Shown one piece after another: positions 5,478 through 6,905 of a stretch of 6,905 nucleotides of DNA (within the stretch, counting starts at the first letter, position 1; every line of letters begins with the position of its first letter). Source of the stretch: an uncultured Blautia sp. (GTDB taxonomy: Bacteria > Bacillota > Clostridia > Lachnospirales > Lachnospiraceae); contig CAMOXX010000147.1 in assembly GCA_946629475.1 (NCBI GenBank), positions 1 through 6,905 of the forward strand. The letters are read 5' to 3'. A program made the position numbers and the translations under genes. Below the pieces are notes generated by a model. It worked only from the letters and a program-made list of their open reading frames with translations. It was not told where the DNA came from and ran no database searches.

Positions 5478-6406
5478 ATGATACACAGTTTACCGCTGCC
5501 GTCATCACTGTCAGCGACATGGGATTTCGAGGAGAGCGCGAAGATACCAGCGGCCCCGCACTTTGCCGGATGCTGACGGAGGAGGGCTGGCAGGTGATCC
5601 ACACTGCAATCGTTCCGGACGATGAAGGCATGATCCGGGACGCGCTGACCGCCTGCGCAGATGAAAAGAAAGCCGCGCTGGTGCTGACCACCGGAGGAAC
5701 CGGCTTTTCACCCAGGGATATCACCCCGGAGGCGACCTTGTCCGTAGTAGAGCGGCTGTGTCCCGGAATTCCTGAAGCCATGCGGGCGGAAAGCATGAAA
5801 ATCACCCCCCATGGCTGCCTTTCCCGCGAAACGGCCGGGATCCGCGGCGGAACCCTGATCATAAACCTGCCGGGCAGCAAAAAAGCAAGCACCGAAAACC
5901 TGGCCGCTGTGCTGAAGCCCATCCGGCACGGCGTGGAAATGCTGCAGTCTGCCGGCTCAGCCAACTGCGCCTCCAATGAAACCGCCCAAAAGAACAGCCG
6001 CGGTCTGCCCTCCATCGATGCCTGGCTCCGGGAGGCCAAAGCTCATCCGGATGCCGGAAAAATCGGCATGTATCTGACTCACACCGGCGTGGTGCGCAGC
6101 ACAGCCCGCAGCAGGGTGCGCAGTGGGGATGAGAATGCACGTCCCGTAAAAGCCATGCAGTTTTCGTGCGACTGGGAAAAAGCGCAGCAGGCCATCGAGG
6201 AAGCCAGGGCCATGGAAGGGGTTTACTATGTCCGGGTATGGTTAAACGAAGGTATGCTCGAGGCAGGCGATGATATCATGTTCGTTATGATCGGCGCCGA
6301 TATCCGGCCCCATGCCATCGAGGCACTGCAGACCCTTGTCGGAAGGCTGAAGAGCGAGTGCGTCACGGAACGGGAAATCTTCGACGATAATACCTTTACT
6401 TTTTGA
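5474..6406 (+). CDS. fused MogA/MoaB molybdopterin adenylyltransferase and MoaE-like protein
   Basis: A 310-residue two-domain molybdenum-cofactor enzyme. Residues 5-158 are a MogA/MoaB domain, which adenylylates molybdopterin with ATP before metal insertion. It shows ITVSD (11-15), DTSGP (24-28), TTGGTGFSPRDITPEA (72-87) and the PGSKKA loop (133-138). A polar linker (about 161-178) leads to residues 179-305, which resemble MoaE, the catalytic subunit of molybdopterin synthase: TGVVR (204-208), WLNEGMLEAGDDIMFV (256-271), GADIRPHAIEALQ (274-286) and LKSE (292-295). Aligned by eye with E. coli MoaE, K119 is kept (K293), R104 is kept (R278), but H103 becomes I277 and K126 becomes R300. The start has GGAGG 6 nt ahead; tandem stops TGA-TAG end the gene. 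It is the last clear gene of the moa operon. The domains act at different pathway steps, so the fusion may channel molybdopterin, or the MoaE part may have another role. Confidence 0.88.
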   Translation: MNDTQFTAAVITVSDMGFRGEREDTSGPALCRMLTEEGWQVIHTAIVPDDEGMIRDALTACADEKKAALVLTTGGTGFSPRDITPEATLSVVERLCPGIPEAMRAESMKITPHGCLSRETAGIRGGTLIINLPGSKKASTENLAAVLKPIRHGVEMLQSAGSANCASNETAQKNSRGLPSIDAWLREAKAHPDAGKIGMYLTHTGVVRSTARSRVRSGDENARPVKAMQFSCDWEKAQQAIEEARAMEGVYYVRVWLNEGMLEAGDDIMFVMIGADIRPHAIEALQTLVGRLKSECVTEREIFDDNTFTF

Positions 6407-6905
6407 TAGCTTTCCACAAGCGGAGAGACAGCTAAAAAGCGGTTTGAGGTAATCCCCTCATAGATCCCCTGCCACTTCGTATGGAGAACGATATCCGATT
6501 CGGAGAGATAGGGCCAGGATCGCAGCATATCCAAATCTTCCTGAAGCTGTACAGGGCTCATATCCCCTGAAATCCGTACAGGCATTCCCACTGTCAGATT
6601 CCCTGCAATCCTCAGCTCATTCCCCCAGTCCGGATACCGCCCGGACTCAAGGGTCAGCATCCAGATTTCCGCTGCGCCAAGAGTTTCCAGCAGAGCCCGC
6701 CCATAAGAGTACTCCACCCATGTGTAAAGCAGGATTCCCCGCCTGGCGCACTCATGGGTGAGCGAAGCCGTTTCCTTTCCTGTGAGGCGAATCCTCTCCG
6801 TCTTTCCGGCGAGCCCATTTCCCTGCAGTATCTCCATCGGCCTCAGCCTGATCACCGCATCACGGTAGTAATCGCGGATCCGGGGCGGCGGGGTCATATA
6901 GGAGC
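6226..6905 (-). CDS. unrecognised protein, C-terminal part, running off the right edge
   Basis: A minus-strand frame is open from the window edge (6905) to a TAG-type stop at 6226. From the edge to about 6410 the codon use resembles the neighbours and the translation looks like a soluble protein (for example HECARRGILLYTWVEY, GMPVRISGDMSPVQLQ, SESDIVLHTKWQGIYEG). I do not recognise the family. An ATG at 6897 has no ribosome binding site and the frame continues upstream, so the true start is probably outside the window. The last 60 residues, from about 6406 down to 6226, are antisense to the MoaE domain and look like shadow sequence. The ancestral stop was probably near 6400; in another frame a TAA is present there, so a lost stop or a small frameshift may explain the 181-bp overlap. 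No membrane segment is seen. Confidence 0.6.
   Translation of the reverse strand, partial: SYMTPPPRIRDYYRDAVIRLRPMEILQGNGLAGKTERIRLTGKETASLTHECARRGILLYTWVEYSYGRALLETLGAAEIWMLTLESGRYPDWGNELRIAGNLTVGMPVRISGDMSPVQLQEDLDMLRSWPYLSESDIVLHTKWQGIYEGITSNRFLAVSPLVESYQKVKVLSSKISRSVTHSLFSLPTRVCSASMAWGRISAPIITNMISSPASSIPSFNHTRT
6399..6439. repeat. imperfect stem-loop at the convergent junction
   Basis: CTTTTT (6399-6404) can pair with AAAAAG (6434-6439), and AGCT (6408-6411) with AGCT (6430-6433), with TCC/GGA near the loop. It spans the stop of the mogA-moaE gene. The stem is AT-rich and has no T-run after it on either strand, so it is a doubtful terminator. It could stabilise a 3' end. No better terminator is visible for the moa operon. 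Confidence 0.25.

Noticed and set aside
1..6905. CRISPR array, tRNA, rRNA or complete insertion sequence
   Set aside because: No regularly spaced repeats, cloverleaf-like sequence, rRNA-like segment, transposase gene or terminal inverted repeats with target duplication were seen on either strand.

Overview
The window looks like chromosomal DNA from a GC-rich anaerobic Firmicute, probably a Clostridia/Lachnospiraceae-type bacterium. This is inferred from the strong AGGAGG-like ribosome binding sites, the GC-leaning third codon positions, the compact ABC transporter operon and the style of the molybdenum-cofactor genes. No rRNA, tRNA, CRISPR array or complete insertion sequence is visible.

Layout. 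Positions 1-307 are mostly non-coding. They hold a possible edge fragment of a minus-strand reading frame, an imperfect palindrome at 113-147, a dyad at 193-212 and a candidate promoter for the next gene. Positions 308-1363 (+) encode a PLP-dependent threonine aldolase-family enzyme. Its 3' end overlaps by 18 bp the end of a convergent three-gene operon on the minus strand (3673 down to 1346): permease, substrate-binding protein and ATPase of a glycine betaine/carnitine/choline-type (OpuC/ProVWX-like) importer. The importer is minimal: one permease, an ATPase without CBS domains, and a binding protein with a signal peptide but no lipobox.

A divergent intergenic region (3674-3917) carries a full-consensus sigma-70/sigma-A promoter, TTGACA-16 bp-TATAAT, driving a plus-strand molybdopterin operon. 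moaA (3918-4871) and moaC (4892-5419) make cyclic pyranopterin monophosphate from GTP. A gene at 5474-6406 fuses a MogA/MoaB domain (molybdopterin adenylylation) to a divergent MoaE-like domain (molybdopterin synthase large subunit). A 13-codon reading frame with a good Shine-Dalgarno sequence sits between moaC and the fusion gene and shares an ATGA stop/start with it. No moaD, moeA or moeB/thiF is present, so those functions must lie elsewhere or be replaced.

The right end carries the C-terminal part of an unrecognised minus-strand protein. Its frame stays open 181 bp into the MoaE-encoding end of the fusion gene, which suggests a lost stop codon or a convergent overlap. The most interesting points are the MogA-MoaE fusion with substituted MoaE active-site positions, the coupled mini-ORF before it, and the unknown right-edge gene.
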